From the NCBI RefSeq assembly GCF_003387375.1, contig NZ_QUNG01000002.1:62001-126000 (forward strand): DNA of 64,000 nucleotides. The letters run 5' to 3'. The first letter of the stretch is position 1. Every line of letters begins with the position of its first letter. Below the pieces are notes generated by a model. It was not told where the DNA came from and did not search any database. It was given only the letters and a program-made list of their open reading frames with translations. The position numbers were made by a program, and so were the translations under genes. Positions 18,121 to 28,280 of the stretch are shown here, piece after piece. Source of the DNA: Marinomonas pollencensis (GTDB lineage Bacteria > Pseudomonadota > Gammaproteobacteria > Pseudomonadales > Marinomonadaceae).

Positions 18121-19044
18121 ATGACAAATGATGGTCTGAAACAAACGGTAGTGGCGAAGTCAGATAAGCTTTCGCAGATAGCGCAGTTGCCACAAGCAAC
18201 CAGGGATCGCATTGCCCACATCGACTTCACCTTATTGTTTAAGGGCGAAGCGGTGCGGGCGGATTTAGTCGATCGCTTCAGCATAGCCGCCGCACAGGCA
18301 ACAAAAGACTTCACCATGTACCGAGAGCTTGCACCAGGCAACATTGAGTATGACCAAAAACTCAAGTTGCATAAGCGTGGTGAAGCATTTGAACCTTTGT
18401 TCGACTATGACGTTGTGAGAACACTGGCAACCATTAGCCAAGGTTACGGAGATGGCTTTACTGGAAAGGTAAAACCACCACTGGCTTGTGAAGCGCCTTA
18501 TCACCTTAACAAGCCAAGCCTATCTATAGTGGCAAAGGTCACCGAGGCCATCCACAAAGGCAAAGCCTTGAGTATCACCTATGTGTCGTTATCGAGCGGT
18601 GAAACAACCCGTGAAATCGTACCGCATACGCTGGTGGACAATGGCCTGCGTTGGCATGTTCGTGGTTTTGACCGCAAGCATAATGAGTTCCGTGACTTTG
18701 TGTTGACCCGAATTAAAGCAGCGGTTGTGCTTGAAGATTCCACTTTGTCTGAAACGGAGCTCGAAACCCAAGATCGGCAATGGAATCGCTTTGTTGAGTT
18801 AGAGTTAGTGCCGCACCCACGCATAGAGCATAGCGAAGCGATTGAGCTGGATTATGGTATGACGGGTGGCGTTCTAAAGGTTGAGATTAGGGCTGCAACC
18901 GCTGGGTATTTGCTACGCCAATGGCATGTGGATTGTTCCACTGAACACTCGTTAATGGGCTTTGAGTATCAGCTTTGGTTGCGTAACAGCCAGGCACTTT
19001 ATGGTGTCACAAACTTAAGCATTGCGCCGGGCAGAGCAAGTTAA
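18121..19044 (+). CDS. WYL-domain transcriptional regulator
   Basis: A 307-residue regulator of the BrxR/CapW type. The N-terminal winged helix is RIAHIDFTLLFKGEAVRADLVDRFSIAAAQATKDFTMYREL (about 23-65). The WYL domain follows, recognisable as SITYVSLSSGETTREIVPHTLVDNGLRWHVRGFDRKHNEFRDFVLTRI (about 142-200), and then a C-terminal WCX-like extension. WYL proteins bind nucleic-acid-type ligands and often repress defence genes. It stands just upstream of the restriction-modification and CBASS cargo. Its position also matches the last core gene before hotspot HS5, so it may be backbone, not cargo. Confidence 0.88.
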   Translation: MTNDGLKQTVVAKSDKLSQIAQLPQATRDRIAHIDFTLLFKGEAVRADLVDRFSIAAAQATKDFTMYRELAPGNIEYDQKLKLHKRGEAFEPLFDYDVVRTLATISQGYGDGFTGKVKPPLACEAPYHLNKPSLSIVAKVTEAIHKGKALSITYVSLSSGETTREIVPHTLVDNGLRWHVRGFDRKHNEFRDFVLTRIKAAVVLEDSTLSETELETQDRQWNRFVELELVPHPRIEHSEAIELDYGMTGGVLKVEIRAATAGYLLRQWHVDCSTEHSLMGFEYQLWLRNSQALYGVTNLSIAPGRAS

Positions 19045-19157
19045 TAGAACGATGTAGCGGCCATATAGGCGTTACATAAAGAACAGAATTTTAAATTTAT
19101 AGTGAAGCCGTTGCAGCAACCTAATGGGGTGCAACTAACACTGAACAGGAAAAGAAA

Positions 19158-21617
19158 ATGGATCATAGTGTACATAACAAGCTCATCTCATTTATTTGGA
19201 ACATTGCCGACGACTGCTTACGTGATGTGTATGTTCGCGGTAAGTACCGTGATGTGATTTTACCTATGGTGGTATTACGACGTTTAGATACGTTACTAGA
19301 ACCCACCAAAGAAGCCGTGCTTGATGAGGTAAATTTCCAAAAAGAAGAGATGCAAGCCACGGAGCTTGATGATGAACCATTAAAAGCGGCCAGTGGTTAT
19401 GTTTTTTACAATACATCTAAATGGACGCTGAAATCCCTGTTCAACACCGCGACTAATAACCAACAGATACTACTCGCCAACTTTGAAGAGTACCTGCTTG
19501 GCTTTAGCGATAACGTTAAAGAAATCATTGAATGCTTTAACCTCAAATCGCAAATTCGTCACATGGCTTCCAAGCAAGTCCTTCTTGATGTCGTCGAAAA
19601 GTTTGTTTCCCCTTACATCAACCTAACTCATGAAACGGTCGAAGACCCGGATGGCAACAAGATGCCAGCCCTTACTAACCTGGGTATGGGTTACGTGTTC
19701 GAAGAGTTGATCCGTAAGTTCAACGAAGAAAACAACGAAGAAGCAGGTGAACACTTCACGCCACGTGAAGTTATTGAACTGATGACACACCTGGTGTTTG
19801 ACCCGGTGAAAGACCAGTTGCCGCTTACCATGACAGTATATGATCCTGCGAGTGGTAGTGGTGGTATGTTGACTGAATCTCAAAACTTCATTGAAGAGAA
19901 ATACCCTAATGACAGCCGTGATGTTTACCTTTACGGCAAAGAGATCAACGACGAGACCTACGCGATTTGTAAATCGGACATGATGATCAAAGGCAACAAC
20001 CCTGAGAACATCAAAGTAGGCTCAACTTTGTCTACCGACGAGTTTGCGGCTTCACGCTTTGACTTTATGTTGTCTAACCCGCCATACGGTAAGAGTTGGG
20101 CGTCTGAACAGAAGCACATTAAAGACGGCAGTGACGTAATTGACCCACGTTTTAAGGTTAGCCTGAAAGACTATTGGGGAAATATCGAAGTGGTCGATGC
20201 CACGCCACGTTCAAGTGATGGCCAGCTGCTCTTCTTAATGGAAATGGTCAACAAGATGAAAGATCCGAGTGTAAGCCCATTAGGCAGCCGGATTGCTTCT
20301 GTTCATAACGGCTCATCGCTCTTTACCGGTGATGCGGGCGGTGGCGAAAGTAATATTCGTCGCTTCATCATTGAAAACGACATGCTAGATGCCATAGTTC
20401 AGTTACCAAATAACCTGTTCTACAACACCGGCATTACCACTTACATTTGGGTGTTGAACAACAATAAGCCTGAGGCACGTAAAGGAGAGGTGCAGCTGAT
20501 TGACGCCAGCTTGCTATACCGTAAGTTGCGTAAGAACTTAGGTAACAAAAACTGCGAATTTGCGCCTGAGCACATCACGGAAATCACCGATACTTACCTC
20601 GCGTGTGTGGACGTTGAAAGAGCACTTGATGCAAACAATGATCCTATCGGTATCGCCAGTAAGGTGTTCAGCAATGACGATTTTGGCTACTACAAAGTCA
20701 CTATCGAGCGCCCAGATCGCCGCAAAGCCAAGTTCACTCAAGAAGCAATAGCTCCACTGCGTTTTGATAAGCAACTTAGTGAAGTGATGGAGTACGTGTA
20801 CGCAGAGCAAGGCGAACGTGTTTACGAAAAAACTGGCTATGGTACAGAAAAGAAAAAGAGCTTCTTGAAATCCATTGAGAAAGACATTCTTTCTTGGTGT
20901 GAAGAGAACGACATCAGTCTCAATGCCAAGGCTAAGGCAAAACTGCTTGATGTGAAGCACTGGCTGGCGCTAAAAGCATTGCTTGAAACTGCACAAACGC
21001 TGATGGCTGACATCGGTAGCATTGAATTTGATGACTTCAATAGCTTTAAAAGCCAAGTTGATAAATCGCTAAAAGCTCATGCCATTAAGCTTTCAGCACC
21101 TGAGAAAAATGCCATCCTGAACGCGGTGAGCTGGTATGACGAAACCGCCAAGAAAGTGGTGAAAAAGATCGTTAAATTAACGGATGATAAATTAAACGAC
21201 CTGCTGGAGCGCTATGAGTGTGAAGTCGCTGACCTGCCAGATTTTGGTTATTACCCCGTTCCTACAACAGAAGGCGGCAAAAAAGGCGAGTTCATTACTT
21301 ACGAGACCAATTCAGACCTACGTGACACAGAATCTGTTCCCCTACGTAAAGACGGAGAGCAGCAAAGCATTTACCAGTACTTCCTAAACGAAGTGAAGCC
21401 TCATGTTGATGAAGCATGGATAAACCTGGATACGGTGAAAATTGGTTATGAAATCAGCTTCAATAAGTATTTCTACCGTCATAAACCGCTGCGTAGTTTA
21501 GAAGAGGTCGCAACAGACATCATCAACCTAGAACAAAAAGCTGAAGGTCTCATTGCGCAAATCCTTCGAATAGAGAGTTTGGGGGTGAACGTGGCGGAAG
21601 TTCAGGGAGAAGCGTAA
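19158..21617 (+). CDS. hsdM: Type I restriction-modification methyltransferase HsdM
   Basis: HsdM is the adenine-N6 methyltransferase subunit of a type I restriction enzyme. The 819-residue protein starts with the HsdM N-terminal helical domain (ISFIWNIADDCLRDVYVRGKYRDVILPMVVLRRLD) and then the N6_Mtase domain with the SAM motif YDPASGSGGMLTE (about 229-241) and the catalytic NPPYG (about 310-314). It is longer than classic HsdM (about 500-530), with an extra C-terminal half (about 520-819) rich in helices. GGAAAAG sits before the ATG. Its TAA overlaps the ATG of hsdS (TAATG). Confidence 0.95.
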   Translation: MDHSVHNKLISFIWNIADDCLRDVYVRGKYRDVILPMVVLRRLDTLLEPTKEAVLDEVNFQKEEMQATELDDEPLKAASGYVFYNTSKWTLKSLFNTATNNQQILLANFEEYLLGFSDNVKEIIECFNLKSQIRHMASKQVLLDVVEKFVSPYINLTHETVEDPDGNKMPALTNLGMGYVFEELIRKFNEENNEEAGEHFTPREVIELMTHLVFDPVKDQLPLTMTVYDPASGSGGMLTESQNFIEEKYPNDSRDVYLYGKEINDETYAICKSDMMIKGNNPENIKVGSTLSTDEFAASRFDFMLSNPPYGKSWASEQKHIKDGSDVIDPRFKVSLKDYWGNIEVVDATPRSSDGQLLFLMEMVNKMKDPSVSPLGSRIASVHNGSSLFTGDAGGGESNIRRFIIENDMLDAIVQLPNNLFYNTGITTYIWVLNNNKPEARKGEVQLIDASLLYRKLRKNLGNKNCEFAPEHITEITDTYLACVDVERALDANNDPIGIASKVFSNDDFGYYKVTIERPDRRKAKFTQEAIAPLRFDKQLSEVMEYVYAEQGERVYEKTGYGTEKKKSFLKSIEKDILSWCEENDISLNAKAKAKLLDVKHWLALKALLETAQTLMADIGSIEFDDFNSFKSQVDKSLKAHAIKLSAPEKNAILNAVSWYDETAKKVVKKIVKLTDDKLNDLLERYECEVADLPDFGYYPVPTTEGGKKGEFITYETNSDLRDTESVPLRKDGEQQSIYQYFLNEVKPHVDEAWINLDTVKIGYEISFNKYFYRHKPLRSLEEVATDIINLEQKAEGLIAQILRIESLGVNVAEVQGEA

Positions 21618-22948
21618 TGGAACGTTTAGCATTGATGCCGAAGTATGAGGCTTATAAAAACTCAGGTGTTGAATGGTTAGGGGCCATACCAGTTCACTGG
21701 AATTCATTTCCTTTGTGCGCAAAATCAAAATTAAAATCAATTTCTAATAATGAAAATGAAGAACTTCTATCAGTCTATTTGGACAAAGGGGTAATAAAAT
21801 TCGATGACGTTGATGCAAAACGTACAAATGCAACCAGTTCAGATCTGACTAAGTATCAGTTGGTAGAGCCAGGTGACTTTGTTTTAAATAATCAGCAAGC
21901 TTGGCGTGGTTCAGTCGGGGTTTCTGATTATCGAGGAATAGTCAGTCCAGCTTACTTAGTTCTTTCTTTATCAGAAGATATAGTTCCCCGCTTTGGTAAC
22001 TACCTGTTCAGAGATGGGGCAATGGTGGCTAATTACTTAGTTAGCTCAAAAGGTGTAGGAACAATTCAGAGAAACCTATATTGGCCTCAATTAAAACGAG
22101 CCTTGGTATTTTTGCCTCCAACCGAGGAACAACTCCTAATTGCCTGCTTCCTAGACAAGAAAACCGCTCAAATCGACGATGCGATTGCTATTAAAGAGCA
22201 GCAAATTAGCCTGCTGAAGGAACGTAAGCAGATCATCATCCAACAGGCGGTAACCCAAGGGCTTGATCCCAATGTGCCAATGAAAGACTCCGGTGTGGAT
22301 TGGATAGGTATGATTCCAGCGCATTGGGTTTTAAAAAAAATAAAGCATGTGGCATCAAAAATTGGAAGCGGCGTTACTCCAACTGGGGGTGGCTCTACAT
22401 ATCTAGATGATGGAATCCCACTTTTACGAAGCCAAAACATACATTTTGATCGAATAGATCTCACAGATGTTGCTCGAATTTCCAATAAAACACATGAGGG
22501 CATGAGCAACAGTAAGGTGAAAAAGGGTGATGTGTTACTCAATATTACTGGGGGTTCAATTGGTCGTTGCTATTACGTCGATTCAAGCGACGAAATGAAT
22601 GTGAATCAACATGTATGTATCGTGAGGCCTAATAAGATAATTAAAACCGTCTTTCTAAATGCTGTATTGGCATCAGAAATCGGTCAGGGCCAAATTTGGT
22701 ACTTTCAGCAAGGCGGAGGTAGAGAGGGGCTTAACTTTCAAGCGTTAAAAAACTTCTATATCGCGTTGCCTCCAGAAGCCCAACAGGTAGAAATTGCTGA
22801 GTACATTGATGAGCTTGAAAAGGAATTTTATTCGGCGATACAAATTCAATTAATGCAAATCGAAAAGCTCAAAGAATACAAAACCTCCCTGATCAACAGC
22901 GCCGTGACAGGAAAAATCAAGATCACCCCAGAAATGGTTGAGCAATAG
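21617..22948 (+). CDS. hsdS: Type I restriction-modification specificity subunit HsdS
   Basis: HsdS recognises the bipartite DNA target for both methylation and cleavage. The 443 residues show two target-recognition domains, each introduced by a near-repeat, GVEWLGAIPVHW (about residue 15) and GVDWIGMIPAHW (about 227). Each is followed by a conserved helical spacer: LDKKTAQIDDAIAIKEQQISLLKERKQIIIQQAVTQG and IDELEKEFYSAIQIQLMQIEKLKEYKTSLINSAVTGKI. Complete length, no sign of phase inversion cassettes. Confidence 0.94.
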   Translation: MERLALMPKYEAYKNSGVEWLGAIPVHWNSFPLCAKSKLKSISNNENEELLSVYLDKGVIKFDDVDAKRTNATSSDLTKYQLVEPGDFVLNNQQAWRGSVGVSDYRGIVSPAYLVLSLSEDIVPRFGNYLFRDGAMVANYLVSSKGVGTIQRNLYWPQLKRALVFLPPTEEQLLIACFLDKKTAQIDDAIAIKEQQISLLKERKQIIIQQAVTQGLDPNVPMKDSGVDWIGMIPAHWVLKKIKHVASKIGSGVTPTGGGSTYLDDGIPLLRSQNIHFDRIDLTDVARISNKTHEGMSNSKVKKGDVLLNITGGSIGRCYYVDSSDEMNVNQHVCIVRPNKIIKTVFLNAVLASEIGQGQIWYFQQGGGREGLNFQALKNFYIALPPEAQQVEIAEYIDELEKEFYSAIQIQLMQIEKLKEYKTSLINSAVTGKIKITPEMVEQ

Positions 22949-22957
22949 GACGCGAAT

Positions 22958-24121
22958 ATGTTCACGGTAAATTATCAAACCAACAGGATTAGTCCTGTTA
23001 GGACAAAGAAGTTCAGTGAGTTGGGCTTTACTGAGCGCAAACATCTTCAGGAATGGTTGGCACACGAGCCTTCCGCACTGGGTGAAGAGCTACTGATTAT
23101 TCAAAAGGAGTTCGATGGCTTTGATGATACCCGTGAACGTTTAGATTTACTGGCGCTGGATAAAGATGGCAACTTGGTCATTATTGAAAACAAGCTGGAC
23201 GACAGTGGCCGAGATGTCGTGTGGCAGGCGCTTAAATATGCCTCTTACTGTGCAAGTTTAACCAAAGCGCAAATAGTTGAAATTTACCAGCAGTACTTAG
23301 ACCGCTATGAGCCTGTGACAGGAGAGGTTGACCTGTTAAATGCCCCTGCAAGTGCCTCGGCGAGAATATGTGAGTTTTTGGATGCGCCCGATCTGGATGA
23401 GTTAAAGCTAAACCTGGGTAACAGCCAGCGCATTATGCTAGTTGCGGCAAACTTTCGCAAAGAAGTGACCAGCACCGCGCTGTGGTTATTGGGTCAAGGC
23501 ATTAGCATTGCCTGCTTCAAAATCACGCCTTATTCACTGGGTGAACAGCTACTGATTAATATTGACCAGATCATCCCAACGCCAGAAGCTAAAGAGCTCA
23601 TGATTGGCATTAATGCCAAAGAAGCGGAAGAAAAAACCACCGAAGTGGTACTAAAAAACCGCCATACGGTGCGGCGCGAGTACTGGGAGCGTGCCTTAGA
23701 GGCGTTTCAGAAAAGCGCTTGCCAACTCTATAACAACATTAGCCCAAGCAAAGATCATTGGTTATCAGCAGGCTCAGGGCTAAGTGGATGTCCGTATAAC
23801 CTGATATTTCTGCAAAAAGAGCTTCGAGTAGAGCTTTGGATCAGCCGTGGGGTTACCGAAGAGAATAAATACCTTTTTGACTTGTTGAGTCAGTCCAAAC
23901 AGGACATTGAACATACTTTTGGTGCAGAACTTGAGTGGATGAGGCTGGATGAGAAGAAATCTTGCCGTATTCAGTTTTCGACCAAAGCTGATGGGTTTAA
24001 TAAAGAGACTTGGTCCCAAGCGGTTGCATGGCACTTAGAGCAGATGACAAAGTTAGAAAAAGCCTTAAAAGGACCGCTGCAAAAAGCGGCTGAGGCAATG
24101 AAACAGAAGAATTTTGATTAA
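22958..24121 (+). CDS. PD-(D/E)XK nuclease-like protein with DUF4268 inside the type I R-M operon
   Basis: A 387-residue protein encoded between hsdS and hsdR. The N-terminal half resembles the NucS/PD-(D/E)XK fold: RERLDLLALDKDGNLVIIENKLDDSGRDVVWQALKYASY carries D63, E77-x-K79 and Q90 in the order of that active site. The C-terminal half (about 215-387), with REYWERALEAFQK and WLSAGSGLSGCPYNLIFLQKELRVELWI, matches the DUF4268 type. It is found in some R-M operons; a role as an extra nuclease or in modulating restriction is inference. GAATATG start, ten bases after hsdS. Confidence 0.8.
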   Translation: MFTVNYQTNRISPVRTKKFSELGFTERKHLQEWLAHEPSALGEELLIIQKEFDGFDDTRERLDLLALDKDGNLVIIENKLDDSGRDVVWQALKYASYCASLTKAQIVEIYQQYLDRYEPVTGEVDLLNAPASASARICEFLDAPDLDELKLNLGNSQRIMLVAANFRKEVTSTALWLLGQGISIACFKITPYSLGEQLLINIDQIIPTPEAKELMIGINAKEAEEKTTEVVLKNRHTVRREYWERALEAFQKSACQLYNNISPSKDHWLSAGSGLSGCPYNLIFLQKELRVELWISRGVTEENKYLFDLLSQSKQDIEHTFGAELEWMRLDEKKSCRIQFSTKADGFNKETWSQAVAWHLEQMTKLEKALKGPLQKAAEAMKQKNFD

Positions 24122-24135
24122 GGGAATTTACAATT

Positions 24136-27100
24136 ATGGTCAGTCAAACCAATGAACAAGCATTAGAGTCGGCCATTGAGAAATGTCTGGCTGGGATCAG
24201 TACTGAAGAGCTCAAAGAGGGGCTGAGTCAGCAGTCACTGGGTGCTGGATACTTCATTGGTGCTGCTAGTGACTTTAATATGCAATATGCCATTGATGAA
24301 CGTTTTTTCTGGCAATTTCTGCAAAAGACACAAGAAGTAGAGTTGGCCAAACTGCAAAAGAACAACCCCTCAGATTGGCAGCGTAAGTTACTCGAACGAT
24401 TTGACCGACTGATTAAGAAGCATGGCATTCTTCATTTACTTAAGAAAGGGCTAAGCGTAGACGATGCTCGCTTCAATTTGCTCTATCCAGCTCCTTTGGC
24501 AAGCAGCAGTGAAAAGGTAAAACAAAACTTTGCAGACAACGTGTTTAGTTGTACTCGCCAAGTGCGCTATTCCATGGCAAATCCCCTACAAGAAATCGAC
24601 ATGGTATTGTTTATTAACGGAATACCATTGATAACGCTGGAGTTGAAGAACGCATGGACGGGGCAAACAGCACGTTATCACGGCCAAAAGCAGTATCGAG
24701 ATGATCGAGATGCAACTCAGCCATTGCTGACCTTTGGCCGCTGCCTAGTGCATATGGCGGTCGATACCGACGAAGTGTATATGACCACCAAGTTATCAGG
24801 TGGCTGTACCTTCTTCTTGCCGTTCAATAAAGGACACAATCTTGGACAGGGTAATCCACCGAACCCAACTGGTCATAAAACGGCATACCTATGGCAAGAA
24901 GTATTCACCAAAGAAAGCTTGGCGAACATTATTCAACATTTTGTGCGTCTGGATGGGTCAAGCAAAGATCCATTACCAAAGCGAACTCTGTTCTTTCCTC
25001 GATACCATCAATTGGATGTGGTGAGAAAATTAGTAGACCATGCTGCCCAGCACGGTGTCGGTCAGACTTATTTAATTCAACATTCTGCCGGTTCAGGTAA
25101 GTCTAATTCGATTACTTGGGCTGCTTATCAGTTAATTGAAACCTATCCTGCATCGTCTGATGTGGCAGGCGGAAAAAGCTTGGAGCAGCCGTTGTTTGAC
25201 TCTGTGATTGTGGTCACCGATAGACGCCTATTGGACAAGCAGCTGCGGGATAACATTAAAGCGTTTTCTGAAGTAAAGAACATTATTGCCCCAGCGAACA
25301 AGTCATCTGAGCTTAAGCAGGCTCTTGAAAATGGCAAAAAGATCATCATAACGACGATTCAGAAATTTCCGTTCATTATCAGTGGTATCGCTGATCTTAG
25401 CGACAAGCGCTTTGCGGTGATTATTGATGAAGCACACAGCTCTCAGTCTGGTTCGGCGCATGACAATATGAACCGAGCGATGGGCAAGTCTGAAATCGAA
25501 GAGGCCGAAGATGCCCAGGATAAAATCCTTCAAGCGATGAAATCGCGAAAGATGCGCGGGAATGCATCGTACCTGGCATTTACTGCGACACCAAAAAACA
25601 GCACTTTGGAGAAATTTGGTCAGCGCCAAGAAGATGGCTCTTTCAAGCCGTTTCACTTGTATTCGATGAAACAAGCCATTGAAGAAAGTTTCATATTGGA
25701 TGTGCTGGCAAATTATACGACGTACAAAAGTTATTATGAGATTGAGAAATCAATCGCTGATAACCCTGAGTTTGATACCAAAAAAGCGCAAAAAAAACTC
25801 AGAGCTTATGTAGAGCGAAGCCAGCAAACGATTGATACCAAAGCTGAGATTATGCTGGAACATTTTGTTCCACATGTCGTGAATGCGAAAAAGCTCAAAG
25901 GTAAAGGTAAAGGAATGGTGGTCACTCAAAATATTGAGACGGCCATTCGATACTACAAAGCGATTAGGCGGATACTTGAGGAGCAAGGGAACCCGTTTAA
26001 AGTTGCCATTGCTTTCTCAGGAACCAAAGAAGTTGATGGTATTGAATATACCGAAGCAGATATTAATGGTTTTGCCGAGTCAGATACCAAAGATATGTTT
26101 GATACCGATGAGTATCGACTTTTAGTGGTTGCGAACAAGTATTTGACTGGGTTTGACCAGCCTAAACTTTGCGCCATGTATGTGGATAAGAAGCTCGCCA
26201 GTGTCTTGTGTGTTCAGGCGCTATCTAGGCTAAATCGCAGTGCACTTAAGCTAGGGAAGAAAACAGAAGACTTGTTTATCCTGGATTTTTTTAACTCAGT
26301 TGAAGATATTCAGTCAGCATTCGATCCTTTCTACACTGCAACGTCATTGTCCCAGGCTACAGATATAAACGTGCTGCACGAGTTGAAAGATGAAATGGAC
26401 GATGTCGGTGTGTACGAGTGGTATGAGGTTGAAGACTTTGTGACGCGTTATTTCAAGAATGAAGACGCCCAGACACTCAGTCCAATCATTGATGTTGCAG
26501 CAGCACGGTTTGACCATGAGCTGGAGCTTGAAGCTGAAGCAAAAGTGGACTTTAAGATTAAAGCCAAGCAGTTCGTTAAAATCTATGGGCAGATGGCTTC
26601 TATCATGCCTTATGAAATGGTCAGCTGGGAAAAACTGTTTTGGTTCCTGAAGTTTTTAATACCGAAATTGAAAGTGGAAGATCCCGATGCTGATGCTATT
26701 GATGAGCTTCTCGATTCTGTCGATCTGAGTTCATACGGTTTGCAACGTGTGAAGCTTAACCACAGCATTAAGCTTAGTGACCAAGAAGCGGAGCTTGATC
26801 CTCAAAATCCGAACCCGCGTGGGGCGCATGGCGGTGAAAAAGAAACTGACCCGCTGGATGAAATCATTCGCACATTTAATGAACGATGGTTCCAAGGCTG
26901 GAGTGCCACACCTGAAGAGCAAAAGGTTAAGTTCGTGAACATCGCTGAGAGTATCCGCAATCACCCAGATTTTGAATCTAAATACAAAAACAACCCAGAT
27001 CCTCATAATCGAGATTTGGCCTTCGAAAAAATGCTCAAGGAAATTATGCTGCAACGCCGTAAAGATGAACTTGAGCTCTACAAGTTGTTCGCAGGAGATT

Positions 27101-27153
27101 CAGCATTTAAAGCCTCGTGGACGCAAAGTATGCAACGAATGGTAGGTATGTAG
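24136..27153 (+). CDS. hsdR: Type I restriction enzyme motor/nuclease subunit HsdR
   Basis: HsdR translocates DNA and cuts it when the target is unmodified. The 1005-residue protein has the N-terminal PD-(D/E)XK nuclease (IDMVLFINGIPLITLELKNAW, D155...E169-x-K171), then a superfamily 2 translocase with Walker A HSAGSGKSNSI (about 316-326), DEAH in VIIDEAHSSQSGSAH, SAT-like motif AFTATPKN, and motifs V-VI in LLVVANKYLTGFDQPKLCAMYVDKKL and QALSRLNR. The C-terminal helical domain binds HsdM. It ends with its own TAG; the next gene begins 18 bases later. Confidence 0.95.
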   Translation: MVSQTNEQALESAIEKCLAGISTEELKEGLSQQSLGAGYFIGAASDFNMQYAIDERFFWQFLQKTQEVELAKLQKNNPSDWQRKLLERFDRLIKKHGILHLLKKGLSVDDARFNLLYPAPLASSSEKVKQNFADNVFSCTRQVRYSMANPLQEIDMVLFINGIPLITLELKNAWTGQTARYHGQKQYRDDRDATQPLLTFGRCLVHMAVDTDEVYMTTKLSGGCTFFLPFNKGHNLGQGNPPNPTGHKTAYLWQEVFTKESLANIIQHFVRLDGSSKDPLPKRTLFFPRYHQLDVVRKLVDHAAQHGVGQTYLIQHSAGSGKSNSITWAAYQLIETYPASSDVAGGKSLEQPLFDSVIVVTDRRLLDKQLRDNIKAFSEVKNIIAPANKSSELKQALENGKKIIITTIQKFPFIISGIADLSDKRFAVIIDEAHSSQSGSAHDNMNRAMGKSEIEEAEDAQDKILQAMKSRKMRGNASYLAFTATPKNSTLEKFGQRQEDGSFKPFHLYSMKQAIEESFILDVLANYTTYKSYYEIEKSIADNPEFDTKKAQKKLRAYVERSQQTIDTKAEIMLEHFVPHVVNAKKLKGKGKGMVVTQNIETAIRYYKAIRRILEEQGNPFKVAIAFSGTKEVDGIEYTEADINGFAESDTKDMFDTDEYRLLVVANKYLTGFDQPKLCAMYVDKKLASVLCVQALSRLNRSALKLGKKTEDLFILDFFNSVEDIQSAFDPFYTATSLSQATDINVLHELKDEMDDVGVYEWYEVEDFVTRYFKNEDAQTLSPIIDVAAARFDHELELEAEAKVDFKIKAKQFVKIYGQMASIMPYEMVSWEKLFWFLKFLIPKLKVEDPDADAIDELLDSVDLSSYGLQRVKLNHSIKLSDQEAELDPQNPNPRGAHGGEKETDPLDEIIRTFNERWFQGWSATPEEQKVKFVNIAESIRNHPDFESKYKNNPDPHNRDLAFEKMLKEIMLQRRKDELELYKLFAGDSAFKASWTQSMQRMVGM

Positions 27154-27171
27154 GTAGAAAGGAGTGATGGT

Positions 27172-28257
27172 TTGCTGAAGGCAGTCTCAGAGTTATTAGG
27201 TGGGTCACCAGGCCTGAAAGGACGTCAAATTGCCAAGGAGCTGGGACTGGATAAGTCCCAAGTGAACTCGTTTCTTCACAAAAACCAGGATACGTTTGTG
27301 AAAAACTCAAATCATGAATGGTGCTTGGTACGGGCTCAGCATGTGGAAATTGATTTCGGTACAGGTTGGATTGATGAGAAAGCCTTTGAGAGTGCTATCG
27401 GTAAGCTTGCGTATCAAAAATATGCAACAAAGGTAACATTTAGATTCGGCATCGATTGTAAGTTTTTGCTGATAGCATTGGCCCGTTTTCTTGCTCTCAC
27501 GAATCAGCTTACTGCGAATGGTAAGGATGTGGTGATGGATACTACAGCATGTCCTAATACTCACAGTTTTTTCAGCAGAAATGGCTTCTTTGATTATCTT
27601 AATCAAAGTGTCACTTGTCTTCCTGAAAGGCCCGTTTTGTCAGCTGCTAAAACTTATCGGGATAATAGCGATACCTTGGTCGAACTAGGAGAAATTGCAC
27701 ATCCAATCCAAAACAAAGAGCTTGTAATTCGTTTGGGCGACAGGTTTGTAGAGCATTCTTCAGCTAGCTATTTCTTAGCGGCTAAGACTGTTTTTTCAGA
27801 GCTTGTAGGCAACGTTACTGATCACAGTGAATCCAAAATACCTGGACTAGCAGGTCTGCAAGTATATCGACCGTATAATAAACCAAAGCATATTCAAACA
27901 GTCATATCCGACTCTGGTTTAGGTATTGCCGCTACCTTGAGAACAACGTTACAAAGTGAACATCCGAAGTTATACGCACAGTTTTCAGCGGAAACTGTTG
28001 AGAATGATATTGCGCTCGTTCAAAAAGCTTTTACATCTGGTGAGGTTAGTCGCTTTGGTAAAGGCCGGGGGCTAGGCTTTAAGAGTAGTCGAGAGCACGC
28101 TAGTAAAGAGAAAGTTATCATTGTTATTAGGCAGCTCACTTTCTCATTGGCTTTGGAATACTCGAAGGGACAACTCATCAATGTTTCTGAAGATCGGGGG
28201 TTGGTCCCTATCACAGGAACCCATATCTGTTTTGACTTCTATGTTGACAATTTCTGA
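27172..28257 (+). CDS. Winged-helix / STAS-like / GHKL ATPase protein of unknown role
   Basis: A 361-residue protein that starts with TTG, seven bases after AAAGGAG. Residues about 14-50 look like a winged helix (LKGRQIAKELGLDKSQVNSFLHKN). Residues about 85-145 resemble a STAS-like alpha/beta domain. Residues about 195-335 form a histidine-kinase-type GHKL ATPase: N-box ELVGNVTDHSES (E210, N214), G1 ISDSGLGI (D247-x-G-L-G), G2 GKGRGLG (297-303). No dimerisation/phosphoacceptor His domain is present, so it is not a complete kinase; it resembles anti-sigma-type switch ATPases. It pairs with the STAS-like gene that follows. Confidence 0.75.
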   Translation: MLKAVSELLGGSPGLKGRQIAKELGLDKSQVNSFLHKNQDTFVKNSNHEWCLVRAQHVEIDFGTGWIDEKAFESAIGKLAYQKYATKVTFRFGIDCKFLLIALARFLALTNQLTANGKDVVMDTTACPNTHSFFSRNGFFDYLNQSVTCLPERPVLSAAKTYRDNSDTLVELGEIAHPIQNKELVIRLGDRFVEHSSASYFLAAKTVFSELVGNVTDHSESKIPGLAGLQVYRPYNKPKHIQTVISDSGLGIAATLRTTLQSEHPKLYAQFSAETVENDIALVQKAFTSGEVSRFGKGRGLGFKSSREHASKEKVIIVIRQLTFSLALEYSKGQLINVSEDRGLVPITGTHICFDFYVDNF

Positions 28258-28280
28258 TAAATAGTGTCAACTTAAACAGA
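28253..28280 (+). repeat. TCTGATAAAT...CAGA element, copy 1 (before the STAS-like gene)
   Basis: A 28-base element starting TCTGATAAAT and ending CAGA, ending at the STAS-like gene's start codon. It matches a second element at 28921-28948 at 21 of 28 positions. Confidence 0.4.
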
